DNA of 64,000 nucleotides, from positions 7,863,001-7,927,000 of the forward strand of contig NZ_CP030038.1 of the NCBI RefSeq assembly GCF_015291725.1. The letters run 5' to 3'. The notes beneath the pieces are model-generated. The model saw only the letters and a program-made list of their open reading frames with translations, was not told the DNA's origin and searched no databases. The position numbers were made by a program, and so were the translations under genes. This DNA comes from Bradyrhizobium sp. CCBAU 51765. GTDB lineage: Bacteria > Pseudomonadota > Alphaproteobacteria > Rhizobiales > Xanthobacteraceae. Each line of letters starts with the position of its first letter. Within the stretch, counting starts at the first letter, position 1. This document shows positions 52,274-59,479 of the stretch, piece by piece.

Positions 52274-52951
52274 TCAGGCCGCGGATCCACCGCCGGCTGC
52301 TGCATTTTCCTTGGCGCGATCGTTGACGATCGCCGCCAGCGGATTGAGCTTTGGCGGCGCGACGAGCTGGAGCGTGTTGGTGTCGCGATGATTGAACGGC
52401 GCGCCGCGCACGAACAACTCGGTCTGGATCAGATAGGTCCAGCTGCCGTCATCGTTGAAGGTGATGTCGCAGCGGTAGGCATCGGTACGGAACGCCTGTT
52501 CCAGGAAGTCGGTCGAGCAGATTCCGTAAGCGGTGTCGCCGCGTTTGGCCGTGACCGTGATTGTCCTGTCATCCGGCCCGGCCTTGCCCGACGCCAGCAG
52601 CACCTGCCCGCGCGGGATCGCCAGAGTCTGCATGATCAACCCGGTTGCGGGCTCCCACAGCCAATAGCCGACCTGGTCGTGGAAGGTGATGTCTTCCTCG
52701 GGCGTGTTGATGTGGATGTGATAGCGCAGGCCGTACAGCAGCTGCGGCCCGTTGGCCTGCGGATCGATCGGGTCCATGCGGATGCGCTCGATGAAGGTTC
52801 GCCGCTCCGGCCCTTCCGCCTTCGGATTGATGTCGATGCCCTTGTCCGCCTGCCAGGTGCCGGCGAGCCGCCGCAGCGGGCCGAGATTGGCAAGGCCGTC
52901 GGGCGAGACGTCCTCGGGCTCGGTGAAGATATCGGCGGGAATGGGGAGCAT
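52274..52951 (-). CDS. Heme-binding beta-barrel/lipocalin-like protein
   Basis: The 225-residue protein begins its barrel with LGPLRRLAGTWQADKGID, the G-x-W pattern of the nitrobindin/FABP-like (DUF1794) family, followed by alternating strands such as FHDQVGYWLWEPATGLIMQTL and ITVTAKRGDTAYGI. It has no signal peptide. Heme or lipid binding is inferred from the fold. It lies 19 bases upstream of the RibD-like gene and may head that operon. Confidence 0.75.
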   Translation of the reverse strand: MLPIPADIFTEPEDVSPDGLANLGPLRRLAGTWQADKGIDINPKAEGPERRTFIERIRMDPIDPQANGPQLLYGLRYHIHINTPEEDITFHDQVGYWLWEPATGLIMQTLAIPRGQVLLASGKAGPDDRTITVTAKRGDTAYGICSTDFLEQAFRTDAYRCDITFNDDGSWTYLIQTELFVRGAPFNHRDTNTLQLVAPPKLNPLAAIVNDRAKENAAAGGGSAA

Positions 52952-53115
52952 GGAGGCCTCGCGGGATTGCAGAGGCCAGCAATATCACAGCCAGGCGCGG
53001 CGTGAATTCAACTCGTGCCCCGACAAGCGCCGGAGGCATTCGAGCCATGCGACGATGCTCGTTGCATCCCGTGCGCCGACGGCCCGTGGCGCGGCCGCCG
53101 GCCCCGATACTGCTC

Positions 53116-53364
53116 TCAAGCTGCTTCCGACATTGATTTCGCGCGCTGCTCGAGCACGCCGATCGTCGACACCAGGTTATCGCGTCGTGTGCGCAGGTTG
53201 AGCGCGAGCAGCGGATAGGTCGGCTGGTTCACGTCGAACACCCTGGCCCGAGCTTCCTCCTCGAGGATGTCGGTGTTCAGGAGCCGAACGCGCCACCACA
53301 AATCGGCGATCAATGCATCGAGCCGGAGTTCACCGGGAGCACCAGAACGGGACATTTTCTGCAT
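53116..53364 (-). CDS. Small hypothetical protein divergent from the sigma factor
   Basis: The 82-residue soluble protein is helical, with PGELRLDALIADLWWRVRLLN and TRRDNLVSTIGVLEQRAK segments. It has no signal peptide and no known motif. The frame stays open upstream, but the ATG at 53364 begins the plausible part. It is divergent from the rpoE-like gene, so it might share regulation, although I found no sigma-type site facing it. Confidence 0.55.
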   Translation of the reverse strand: MQKMSRSGAPGELRLDALIADLWWRVRLLNTDILEEEARARVFDVNQPTYPLLALNLRTRRDNLVSTIGVLEQRAKSMSEAA

Positions 53365-53501
53365 CACTTGCCTCAACCTGAAACGGCCTCTCGCCGAGAC
53401 CTTGGCTTGGCTCCTGACTGAGCAAGCGGAGTGCCAGGATGGGCGGGTGGCAGGGCATGCGCATCGGAACCAATCGGAACCAGCAATTGAGCATTTCACG
53501 G

Positions 53502-53527
53502 TGATCTGGGGCCTGTTCCCGCTCGTT
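53502..53527 (+). promoter_or_regulatory. Predicted ECF promoter upstream of the rpoE-chrR pair
   Basis: TGATCT at 53502-53507 and CGTT at 53524-53527 are separated by exactly 16 bases. Three more sites in this cluster show the same TGATCY-N16-CGTT layout. The predicted transcript start is near 53534, upstream of the first sigma gene, implying autoregulation. Confidence 0.65.
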
Positions 53528-53627
53528 CTCAGCCACGGAGATCGCTTGTCGAGGCGCTATGATCGCTGCTATCCGGGCTATAGATGTGCCAATCCGGGCT
53601 GAAGCTGGCGTGCCCCGGAGGGGTAAG

Positions 53628-54215
53628 GTGCGGCTTTTCATTGGTGCGAGCAAAGGGCCGAAGGCAAAGGTGGACTGGGCTGATTTGATCGGACGCGTTG
53701 CCTCTCACGGTGACCGGGCCGCTTTCAAGCGGCTATTCGAGCATTTCGCGCCCCGTATCAAGGGGCTGATGCAGAGAGCCGGTTGCAGCTCCGACGAGGC
53801 GGAAGAGATCGCCCAGAACGCCATGATTGCGGTGTGGCGGAAGGCGAGCCTTTTCGATCCTGCGACAGCGGGCGCAGCGGCCTGGATATTCACGATCGCG
53901 CGCAATCTGCGGATCGATTTATTCCGTCGCAGAGCGCGGGCAGACCGTCTGCGGGCCGATTCCGAGCTGCCCGATGCACCGGATCCGGCCGAACCGGCCG
54001 ATGCCGCCATTTCGCGAGTGCAAGACGCCGCACGGATCGAGGCGGCCATCAAGCAGCTCTCGACAGAGCAATCCATGGTGGTGAGGCTGTCGTTCATCGA
54101 GGAGAGGACGCACCCTGAAATCGCGAGCCTGCTCGGTATTCCGCTCGGAACGGTCAAGTCGCGGATCAGGCTGGCGATGAACCGGTTGAGAGACATATTG
54201 GACGAAGAAGCATGA
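53628..54215 (+). CDS. rpoE: ECF sigma factor, RpoE type (ChrR-paired)
   Basis: The 195-residue sigma factor has region 2 (FKRLFEHFAPRIKGLMQRAG, then DEAEEIAQNAMIAVWRKA) and region 4 (ERTHPEIASLLGIPLGTVKSR) of ECF factors. It overlaps the chrR anti-sigma gene by 4 bases (ATGA), the hallmark of ECF11 RpoE-ChrR pairs that respond to singlet oxygen in Rhodobacter. The GTG at 53628 has GGAGG at good spacing. An in-frame ATG at 53559 with a weaker GAGG is an alternative and would fit a shorter leader from the predicted promoter. Confidence 0.9.
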   Translation: MRLFIGASKGPKAKVDWADLIGRVASHGDRAAFKRLFEHFAPRIKGLMQRAGCSSDEAEEIAQNAMIAVWRKASLFDPATAGAAAWIFTIARNLRIDLFRRRARADRLRADSELPDAPDPAEPADAAISRVQDAARIEAAIKQLSTEQSMVVRLSFIEERTHPEIASLLGIPLGTVKSRIRLAMNRLRDILDEEA

Positions 54216-54853
54216 CGATCAGCCACCATCCGCCCGAAGATCTTCTGGCCGATTTCGCGGCCGGCAAGCTGGAAGAGGCTCATCAGCTGGTTGTAGGAGT
54301 GCATGTGGCAGGTTGCACGCGGTGCGCCCGCTTTGTGCAAGCCATAGAGCAGCTTGCGGGAGCAACGCTAGAGGATTTCGAGCCGGTGCCGATCGCGCCG
54401 GATGCGTTCGACCGTGTGATGTCGCGAATTGACAACTCTCCGGAAGATGAAGCGGCGCCCCCCCTCGCGTCCGCCACCGACCATGATCTTCCGCCGGCAC
54501 TGCGAAAATATCGCATCGGCAAGCGCCGGCGCATCGCGCCGGGCCTGAGCATGCGGCCAATCGAGCTTTCCGGTTCGGGCAAGGCGCGCGCCTTTCTGCT
54601 TCGGTCCGCACCAGGCTCGCGCATGCTTGAACACACGCACACCGGCACCGAACTGACCCTCGTCCTCGAGGGCAGCTTCAGTCACGAGGGCGGACGCTTT
54701 GGTCCTGGTGATTTTGATTACGGTGATGATGAGATCGAGCATCGTCCCGTCGTCGGCGACGAAGGCCCGTGTGTCTGCCTGGTCGCAATGACCGGCGGCC
54801 TGCGCATGAACGGCTTTCTCGGCCGACTGATCGGGCCGTTCGTACGACTTTGA
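54212..54853 (+). CDS. chrR: Anti-sigma factor ChrR (zinc, cupin)
   Basis: The 213-residue protein matches ChrR of Rhodobacter sphaeroides in length and in its metal ligands. The N-terminal anti-sigma domain has H6, H31, C35 and C38 (HVAGCTRC), and the C-terminal cupin has H141, H143, E147 (HTHTGTE) and H177. The N-terminal zinc site holds the sigma factor; the cupin is needed for the singlet-oxygen response in Rhodobacter. Translation is coupled to the sigma gene. Zinc binding is inferred from the ligands. Confidence 0.93.
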   Translation: MTISHHPPEDLLADFAAGKLEEAHQLVVGVHVAGCTRCARFVQAIEQLAGATLEDFEPVPIAPDAFDRVMSRIDNSPEDEAAPPLASATDHDLPPALRKYRIGKRRRIAPGLSMRPIELSGSGKARAFLLRSAPGSRMLEHTHTGTELTLVLEGSFSHEGGRFGPGDFDYGDDEIEHRPVVGDEGPCVCLVAMTGGLRMNGFLGRLIGPFVRL

Positions 54854-54878
54854 TTTTCTCAAGTCCTTCTCCCGGGGG

Positions 54879-54904
54879 TGATCCAGACATGCGCCCGGAG
54901 CGTT
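54879..54904 (+). promoter_or_regulatory. Predicted ECF promoter upstream of the second sigma gene
   Basis: TGATCC at 54879-54884, a 16-base spacer and CGTT at 54901-54904 match the shared motif. It lies 29 bases before the ATG of the second sigma gene, so RpoE could drive that gene, or the second sigma its own. Confidence 0.65.
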
Positions 54905-54932
54905 TCGAAACAAACGCAAGGGAGACACGGAC

Positions 54933-55517
54933 ATGGCCGGTTCAAGCCTGGCGAGTCAGGTGCCGAGCGAGAGGCTGCCTGAGCTATTGGCGCGCGTTTC
55001 CGCAGGCGAGACACGTGCCTTCGCAGAGCTCCATACGCTGACACGAGATCGGCTGCGCAGGATAGCGCTGGCCGTTGGAGCCTCGCCTCACGACGTCGAC
55101 GATATCCTCCAGGAAACCTTTCTGAAGATCTGGCGCAACGCTGACCGGTTCGATGCCGGACGCGCCCCGGCGATGGCCTGGATGTCCGCGGTTGTCCGGA
55201 ATGCCGCAATTGATCATCACCGAGCCAGAAGGCAGCCAACCTACGAACTGGACGAAGCGCTTTTGGTTCCGGCAGGAGCCGGCCCGTCTTCGATCGAGGA
55301 TTTCGACTACGCCAGTGCCGAACCGATTGCGCGCGGAGCATTGGCTCGTTTACCGGAAGATCGCCGCAGGCTGTTGGCTCTCGCTTATCTCGAAGGCGAG
55401 AGCCGCGCCAGCCTGTCACGGCGCTTCGGTGTGCCGGTCGGGACCATCAAGACCTGGCTACATCGAACCATTCTGGCGGTGCGCAAGGATTGCATTGCGG
55501 CATCGGCGGCGGCCTGA
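54933..55517 (+). CDS. Second ECF sigma factor
   Basis: The 194-residue sigma-70-family factor has region 2 (HDVDDILQETFLKIWRNADRF, then WMSAVVRNAAIDHHRARR) and region 4 (ESRASLSRRFGVPVGTIKTWLHR). It is more like SigK-type ECF factors than the RpoE copy 79 bases upstream. SigK-type factors usually have a membrane anti-sigma (RskA) next door; none is seen here. AGGGAG precedes the ATG. It is followed, 15 bases later, by a 100-residue orphan protein that may be its partner. Confidence 0.9.
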   Translation: MAGSSLASQVPSERLPELLARVSAGETRAFAELHTLTRDRLRRIALAVGASPHDVDDILQETFLKIWRNADRFDAGRAPAMAWMSAVVRNAAIDHHRARRQPTYELDEALLVPAGAGPSSIEDFDYASAEPIARGALARLPEDRRRLLALAYLEGESRASLSRRFGVPVGTIKTWLHRTILAVRKDCIAASAAA

Positions 55518-55532
55518 AGCCGGAGACCACGC

Positions 55533-55835
55533 ATGACCGCAGAGATCATCGCGTTTCCCAAGCAAGAGTGCGGGGACCGGCTCGTCTCTTCGATCGCACG
55601 GCTCGAAGCGCTGTCGATCGATGTCGAACGTGTCGGAGCCGACGATCCCGGAGCCTGCCTCGATCAGCTGCTTGCCGCCATGGAGCGCATGAGCGATCAA
55701 CTCGTCGACCTCGCGAGCCTCTTGCTCGACGAAGATACGAAGCTGCAGGCTCAAAGCGCATTCCGATCCTTGTCCGGCAGGATCGCGGAAACCAGGGAGA
55801 CGTTCGACCTGATCGGACGGCGAAGAGATATCTAA
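55533..55835 (+). CDS. 100-residue orphan protein following the second sigma gene
   Basis: The protein is helical and acidic, with MTAEIIAFPKQE at the start and a long amphipathic part (DQLLAAMERMSDQLVDLASLLL). It has two cysteines (C13, C42) but no zinc motif, no signal peptide and no membrane segment. It lies 15 bases after the second sigma gene on the same strand, so it is very likely co-transcribed. A role as a regulator or anti-sigma of that factor is possible but unproven. I do not recognise the family. Confidence 0.7.
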   Translation: MTAEIIAFPKQECGDRLVSSIARLEALSIDVERVGADDPGACLDQLLAAMERMSDQLVDLASLLLDEDTKLQAQSAFRSLSGRIAETRETFDLIGRRRDI

Positions 55836-55861
55836 CTCAGCCTGGCACGCTTGTTCTCGGC

Positions 55862-56263
55862 TCAGTGTACCAGTTTTCGAGCGACGATGAATCCGATCCA
55901 GGCACTGACACCGGCGAGAAACGATCCCCAGCAAACGTCCGCAAGTGTCAGCCCGGTCGACCAATTCCGAAGGGTCGCCTGATTGGTGAGATCATAGGTC
56001 GCATAGCTGAAGCAGCCGAGCATCAGGCCGGACGTGAAAGCGCGTAGCGCACTCCCGTCTTGCTGCGCGGGCAGCACCGCGAACCAGATCAAACCGATGG
56101 GATACAGCAAGTAAAATGCTGCAGCGGCCGCCAGATTGGGCTCGCCGCGCAACATGTCGCCCAGCACCGGCCGGTAAAGCCGTTCGACCATGATCTTGAG
56201 CCAGACCATGTCGATTGCAACGAAGGTCAAGGCCACCGAAAGATAGGTGAAGAGAAGATTCAT
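55862..56263 (-). CDS. DUF2177 family membrane protein
   Basis: The 133-residue protein has about four membrane segments and the DUF2177 patterns: TFVAIDMVWLKIMVERLYRP in the first loop and TYDLTNQATLRNWS in the third. The family is unstudied but often found near ChrR-type sigma clusters and CFA-type lipid genes. The ATG at 56263 is used. A site with the shared ECF motif lies on the same strand 56 bases upstream. Confidence 0.82.
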   Translation of the reverse strand: MNLLFTYLSVALTFVAIDMVWLKIMVERLYRPVLGDMLRGEPNLAAAAAFYLLYPIGLIWFAVLPAQQDGSALRAFTSGLMLGCFSYATYDLTNQATLRNWSTGLTLADVCWGSFLAGVSAWIGFIVARKLVH

Positions 56264-56318
56264 GTCCGCGTTCCCGTCCGATTGCATCTGCCCGGCTTGT
56301 CGAACCCGGCACCGGATT

Positions 56319-56344
56319 AACGACCGGCGAGCCACGCCGGATCA
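56319..56344 (-). promoter_or_regulatory. Predicted ECF promoter upstream of the DUF2177 gene
   Basis: On the minus strand TGATCC (56344-56339) is followed by 16 bases and CGTT (56322-56319), with TAATCC beyond. It is the only copy on this strand and faces the DUF2177 gene, about 56 bases before its ATG. Confidence 0.6.
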
Positions 56345-56392
56345 TATCCGCACACACGCGCCCGCTTGCGTGCAGTCAACAACCACCGGCCA

Positions 56393-57196
56393 TCAATGTG
56401 CGTGTTTCGGCGGCCACGGGAAGAATGCACTGGTACGTGCCTGATACTCCCGATAGCGGTCGCCGCGCGATTGCAGCATCTGCTCCTCGAGCGGGGGTAT
56501 CCCCGTCACATGCACGAGTATCCAGTACATGATCGCCGGCGCCGCCAGGCTGGCCCACCCCCAGGCGTATCCGGGCGAGAGCGCGATGACGGGGTAAGCC
56601 AGCCACCCCAGCCATTCGAAGAAATAGTTTGGATGACGCGACCATCGCCAAAGTCCGACATCGCAGACGAGACTGGCATTGGACGAGGAGAGCTTGAACC
56701 GGCGCAATTGCTGGTCCGCCAATGCTTCACCAGCGACAGCCACCAGAATGATGACGACTCCGGCATAGTCCTGCGGCCGCAATCCAGGCTCGGGGGCGTG
56801 GGCTGCGAGGAAGATGGCGAACGGCAGCGGCACCGAGACCAGCGCCTGCGATTGCAGGAACAGGAACATCCGGCGAGGGGCCGCCGCCCCCCACTGCCGC
56901 GCATAGTTCGCGTAGCGCGGATCGTCGATGCCCGCCGCGGCGCGGCGCGCAATGTGCGTTCCAAGTCGCACCGACCAAAGCAACGCGAGCCCTGCGACGA
57001 GCACTCGGCGTGACGGCGTGCCAGCGTCGAGGGGCCACAGGGCGGCGACCGCGCCGACGAGGCCGGTCGCGTAGGACCAGATCGCATCGACCCATCCGGA
57101 GTTTCCCGTGCGCTGCTGAACGACCCAGGCCAGTCCCATCAAGAGGCAAAGGGCCAGCGCAATGCCGACTATGGCCTGAACATGCACAAAAACCAT
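56393..57196 (-). CDS. DUF1295 family membrane protein (steroid 5-alpha-reductase-like)
   Basis: The 267-residue protein has about six to seven membrane segments and the typical C-terminal DUF1295 block: GLWRWSRHPNYFFEWLGWLAY, LVHVTGIPPLEEQMLQSRG and YREYQARTSAFFPWPP. Related enzymes are NADPH-dependent lipid double-bond reductases or methyltransferases. The histidine-proline-asparagine region and the LEEQ motif are conserved in the superfamily. It is divergent from the FAD-oxidoreductase gene. I found no ECF-type motif facing it. Confidence 0.85.
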   Translation of the reverse strand: MVFVHVQAIVGIALALCLLMGLAWVVQQRTGNSGWVDAIWSYATGLVGAVAALWPLDAGTPSRRVLVAGLALLWSVRLGTHIARRAAAGIDDPRYANYARQWGAAAPRRMFLFLQSQALVSVPLPFAIFLAAHAPEPGLRPQDYAGVVIILVAVAGEALADQQLRRFKLSSSNASLVCDVGLWRWSRHPNYFFEWLGWLAYPVIALSPGYAWGWASLAAPAIMYWILVHVTGIPPLEEQMLQSRGDRYREYQARTSAFFPWPPKHAH

Positions 57197-57283
57197 GCGT
57201 CACCAGAATTAACCTCTCCTCGATACGTCCGCTGCACGAGCCGGTTTCGCGTTCGGCCGCGGGTCGGCCGATGATCCGCAGGG

Positions 57284-57309
57284 TGATCCGCGCCATCTCG
57301 CCGAACGTT
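57284..57309 (+). promoter_or_regulatory. Predicted ECF promoter upstream of the FAD-DUF1365-CFA operon
   Basis: TGATCC at 57284-57289, 16 bases, then CGTT at 57306-57309. It lies 61 bases before the ATG at 57370. A second TGATCC at 57273 has no CGTT at the right distance. Confidence 0.65.
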
Positions 57310-57369
57310 TCCTTGCACAGCGACCGTTTCAAGTACCGTAGTGACGGTATCCAGTGGGGGCGACAGAGG

Positions 57370-58683
57370 ATGCGTTTGGCCGTGATCGGGACGGGAATTG
57401 CCGGCAATGCCGCCGCGTGGCTCCTGTCGAAACGCCATGCGGTGACGGTGTACGAGCGCGAGCTGCGCCCGGGCGGACATAGCCACACCGTTCGCGTCGA
57501 CTACGATGGCGAGGCCGTTGACGTCGATGTCGGCTTCATCGTGTTCAACGAGGCGAATTATCCGCAATTGACGGCACTGTTCGAGCGGCTGGGCGCGAGG
57601 ACCGTCGAGACGTGCATGAGCTTCGCCATGTCCGCCGATCATGGCCGGTTCGAATGGCGGGGTGGCGGCGAGACCTTTCTGCAGACTGTTTGCGGCCTGT
57701 TTGCACAACCGCGCAACCTCTCATCGCCATCCTATCTTCGCATGCTGGCTGAGGTCCTGCGATTCAACAGGCAGAGCGCGGCGGACTTGCGCGCCGGCCG
57801 GCTGCACAACCTGACGCTGGGCGAGTATATGCGCAAGGAATCGTTCGGGCCTCGCTTATTCTCCGATTATCTCGGACCGATGGGGGCGGCCATCTGGTCG
57901 TCCTCGTCGGCCGACATTCTGTCCTTTCCTGCGGAAAACTTTGTCGCCTTCTTCGACAACCACCGGCTGCTGCACCTGGACCGGCCGCGCTGGCGTACCG
58001 TAGAGGGTGGCAGCCGGCGCTATGTCGACAAGCTCACCGCTATGTTCAAGGACAACATTCGGCTAGGCTGCGCCGTGACGTCGGTCAACAGAGCGGAGCA
58101 TGGCGTGACGGTCCGCGACAGTCATGGCGGTGTGGAGACTTACGACGGCGTTGTGATGGCCTGCCACAGCGATCAGACCTTGGCGGCGCTGCCGGATGCC
58201 GACGCCCAGGAGCGGTCCATTCTCGGCGCGATCAGGTATGCCCCGAACACCGTCTATCTGCACCGTGATCGCAATCTCATGCCCAAGCGCCGCCAGGCAT
58301 GGGCATCCTGGAACTTCCTGCAATGGCCACGACAAACACCCGTCCAGAGCGACGTCGCGGTGACCTATTGGATGAACCGACTGCAGGGCATAGACGAAAG
58401 CAGGCCATTGTTCGTCAGTCTCAACCCGCCCTTCGAGCCGGCGGCCCATCTGACGTTTGGAAAATTCAGCTTCGCCCATCCGCAATACGACCTGGCAGCG
58501 TTCGCGGCACAGCGACGGCTCCCGGCAATTCAGGGGCGCCGCCGGACGTGGTTCTGCGGCGCCTGGACCGGCTACGGCTTTCACGAGGATGGCTTACAGT
58601 CAGGCATCTCCGTTGCCGAGGCGCTCGGCGGCGAAGTTCCATGGCGTCAGTCGGCCCCCTTGCTGGTCCAAGCAGCCGAGTAG
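57370..58683 (+). CDS. FAD-dependent amine-oxidase-like protein
   Basis: The 437-residue flavoprotein has the FAD loop GTGIAGNAAAWLLSKRH at residue 7 and the GG motif RPGGHSHTVRVDYDG. Later blocks are MGAAIWSSSSADILSFPAENF and the C-terminal FCGAWTGYGFHEDGLQSG. This is the COG2907-type protein that clusters with DUF1365 and CFA-synthase genes in many bacteria. In Rhodobacter a related protein of the RpoE regulon is tied to furan fatty acid formation; the same role here is an inference. The ATG at 57370 opens the FAD fold. The next gene starts 4 bases after its stop. Confidence 0.88.
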   Translation: MRLAVIGTGIAGNAAAWLLSKRHAVTVYERELRPGGHSHTVRVDYDGEAVDVDVGFIVFNEANYPQLTALFERLGARTVETCMSFAMSADHGRFEWRGGGETFLQTVCGLFAQPRNLSSPSYLRMLAEVLRFNRQSAADLRAGRLHNLTLGEYMRKESFGPRLFSDYLGPMGAAIWSSSSADILSFPAENFVAFFDNHRLLHLDRPRWRTVEGGSRRYVDKLTAMFKDNIRLGCAVTSVNRAEHGVTVRDSHGGVETYDGVVMACHSDQTLAALPDADAQERSILGAIRYAPNTVYLHRDRNLMPKRRQAWASWNFLQWPRQTPVQSDVAVTYWMNRLQGIDESRPLFVSLNPPFEPAAHLTFGKFSFAHPQYDLAAFAAQRRLPAIQGRRRTWFCGAWTGYGFHEDGLQSGISVAEALGGEVPWRQSAPLLVQAAE

Positions 58684-58687
58684 CACG

Positions 58688-59476
58688 ATGGTCCGAACGA
58701 ACCCGGCGAGAGCGGAGAATGCGATAGCGCCCGCCGCGCTCTACTGCGGAAAAGTGATGCACGCGCGATGGCGGCCCGTGCAGCACAGGTTCAGCTATCG
58801 CGTGATGAGCCTGCTGATCGATCTCGACCGGTTGAACGAAGCAGACCGTCAGTCCAGGCTGTTTGGCGTCAATCGAGCAGCACTCTTCAGCTTCCACGAG
58901 CGCGATCACGGTGAAGGCAAGGGCCCGTGCCTCGGCCGGTACGTCCGAGGACTGGCAGCGGAGCGCGGCATCGATCTCTCTGGAGGCCGCATTCTCCTTC
59001 TCTGTTATCCCCGGGTTCTGGGCTACGCGTTCAACCCGCTTTCAGTCTATTTCTGCTATGGCGCGTCCGGCGATCTCGAGCTGACGATCTACGAGGTCCG
59101 CAACACCTTCGGAGAGATGCATTCCTACATCCTGCCCGTGCAAGATGCGCGACCAGGCTGTACAATACGACAAAGCCAGGCGAAGGAGTTTTACGTTTCA
59201 CCTTTCATGGAGATGGAGACGCATTACCGCTTCAGCATTTCTCCGCCCGAGCAAGATGTGAAGGTCAGAATCCTGCAGGCAAGCGAGCAGGGCGCGATGT
59301 TTGCGGCAGCGTTCCGCGGACGGCGCCACCCTCTGACCAGCCCCTCGCTATTGGCGACGCTGTTCGGTCTGCCCTTCCTGACTTTCAAGGTGATCGCAGC
59401 CATCCACTGGGAAGCGATGCGGCTTTGGCTGAAAGGTGCTCCGTACGTGCGCCGTTTGAAACAACGCGAGATTTGA
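58688..59476 (+). CDS. DUF1365 family protein
   Basis: The 262-residue protein has the DUF1365 marks: LYCGKVMHARWRPVQHRFSY, then LLCYPRVLGYAFNPLSVYFC and KEFYVSPFMEMETHYRFSI. The family has no established reaction but is nearly always between an FAD-oxidoreductase and a CFA-synthase-like methyltransferase. It starts 4 bases after the upstream stop and ends 3 bases before the next start, so the three genes form a tight operon. Confidence 0.9.
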   Translation: MVRTNPARAENAIAPAALYCGKVMHARWRPVQHRFSYRVMSLLIDLDRLNEADRQSRLFGVNRAALFSFHERDHGEGKGPCLGRYVRGLAAERGIDLSGGRILLLCYPRVLGYAFNPLSVYFCYGASGDLELTIYEVRNTFGEMHSYILPVQDARPGCTIRQSQAKEFYVSPFMEMETHYRFSISPPEQDVKVRILQASEQGAMFAAAFRGRRHPLTSPSLLATLFGLPFLTFKVIAAIHWEAMRLWLKGAPYVRRLKQREI

Positions 59477-59479
59477 ACC

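Noticed and set aside
57273-57299. A first TGATCC eleven bases before the predicted promoter of the FAD operon
   Set aside because: No CGTT lies 16 bases after it. The second TGATCC at 57284 has the correct spacing.
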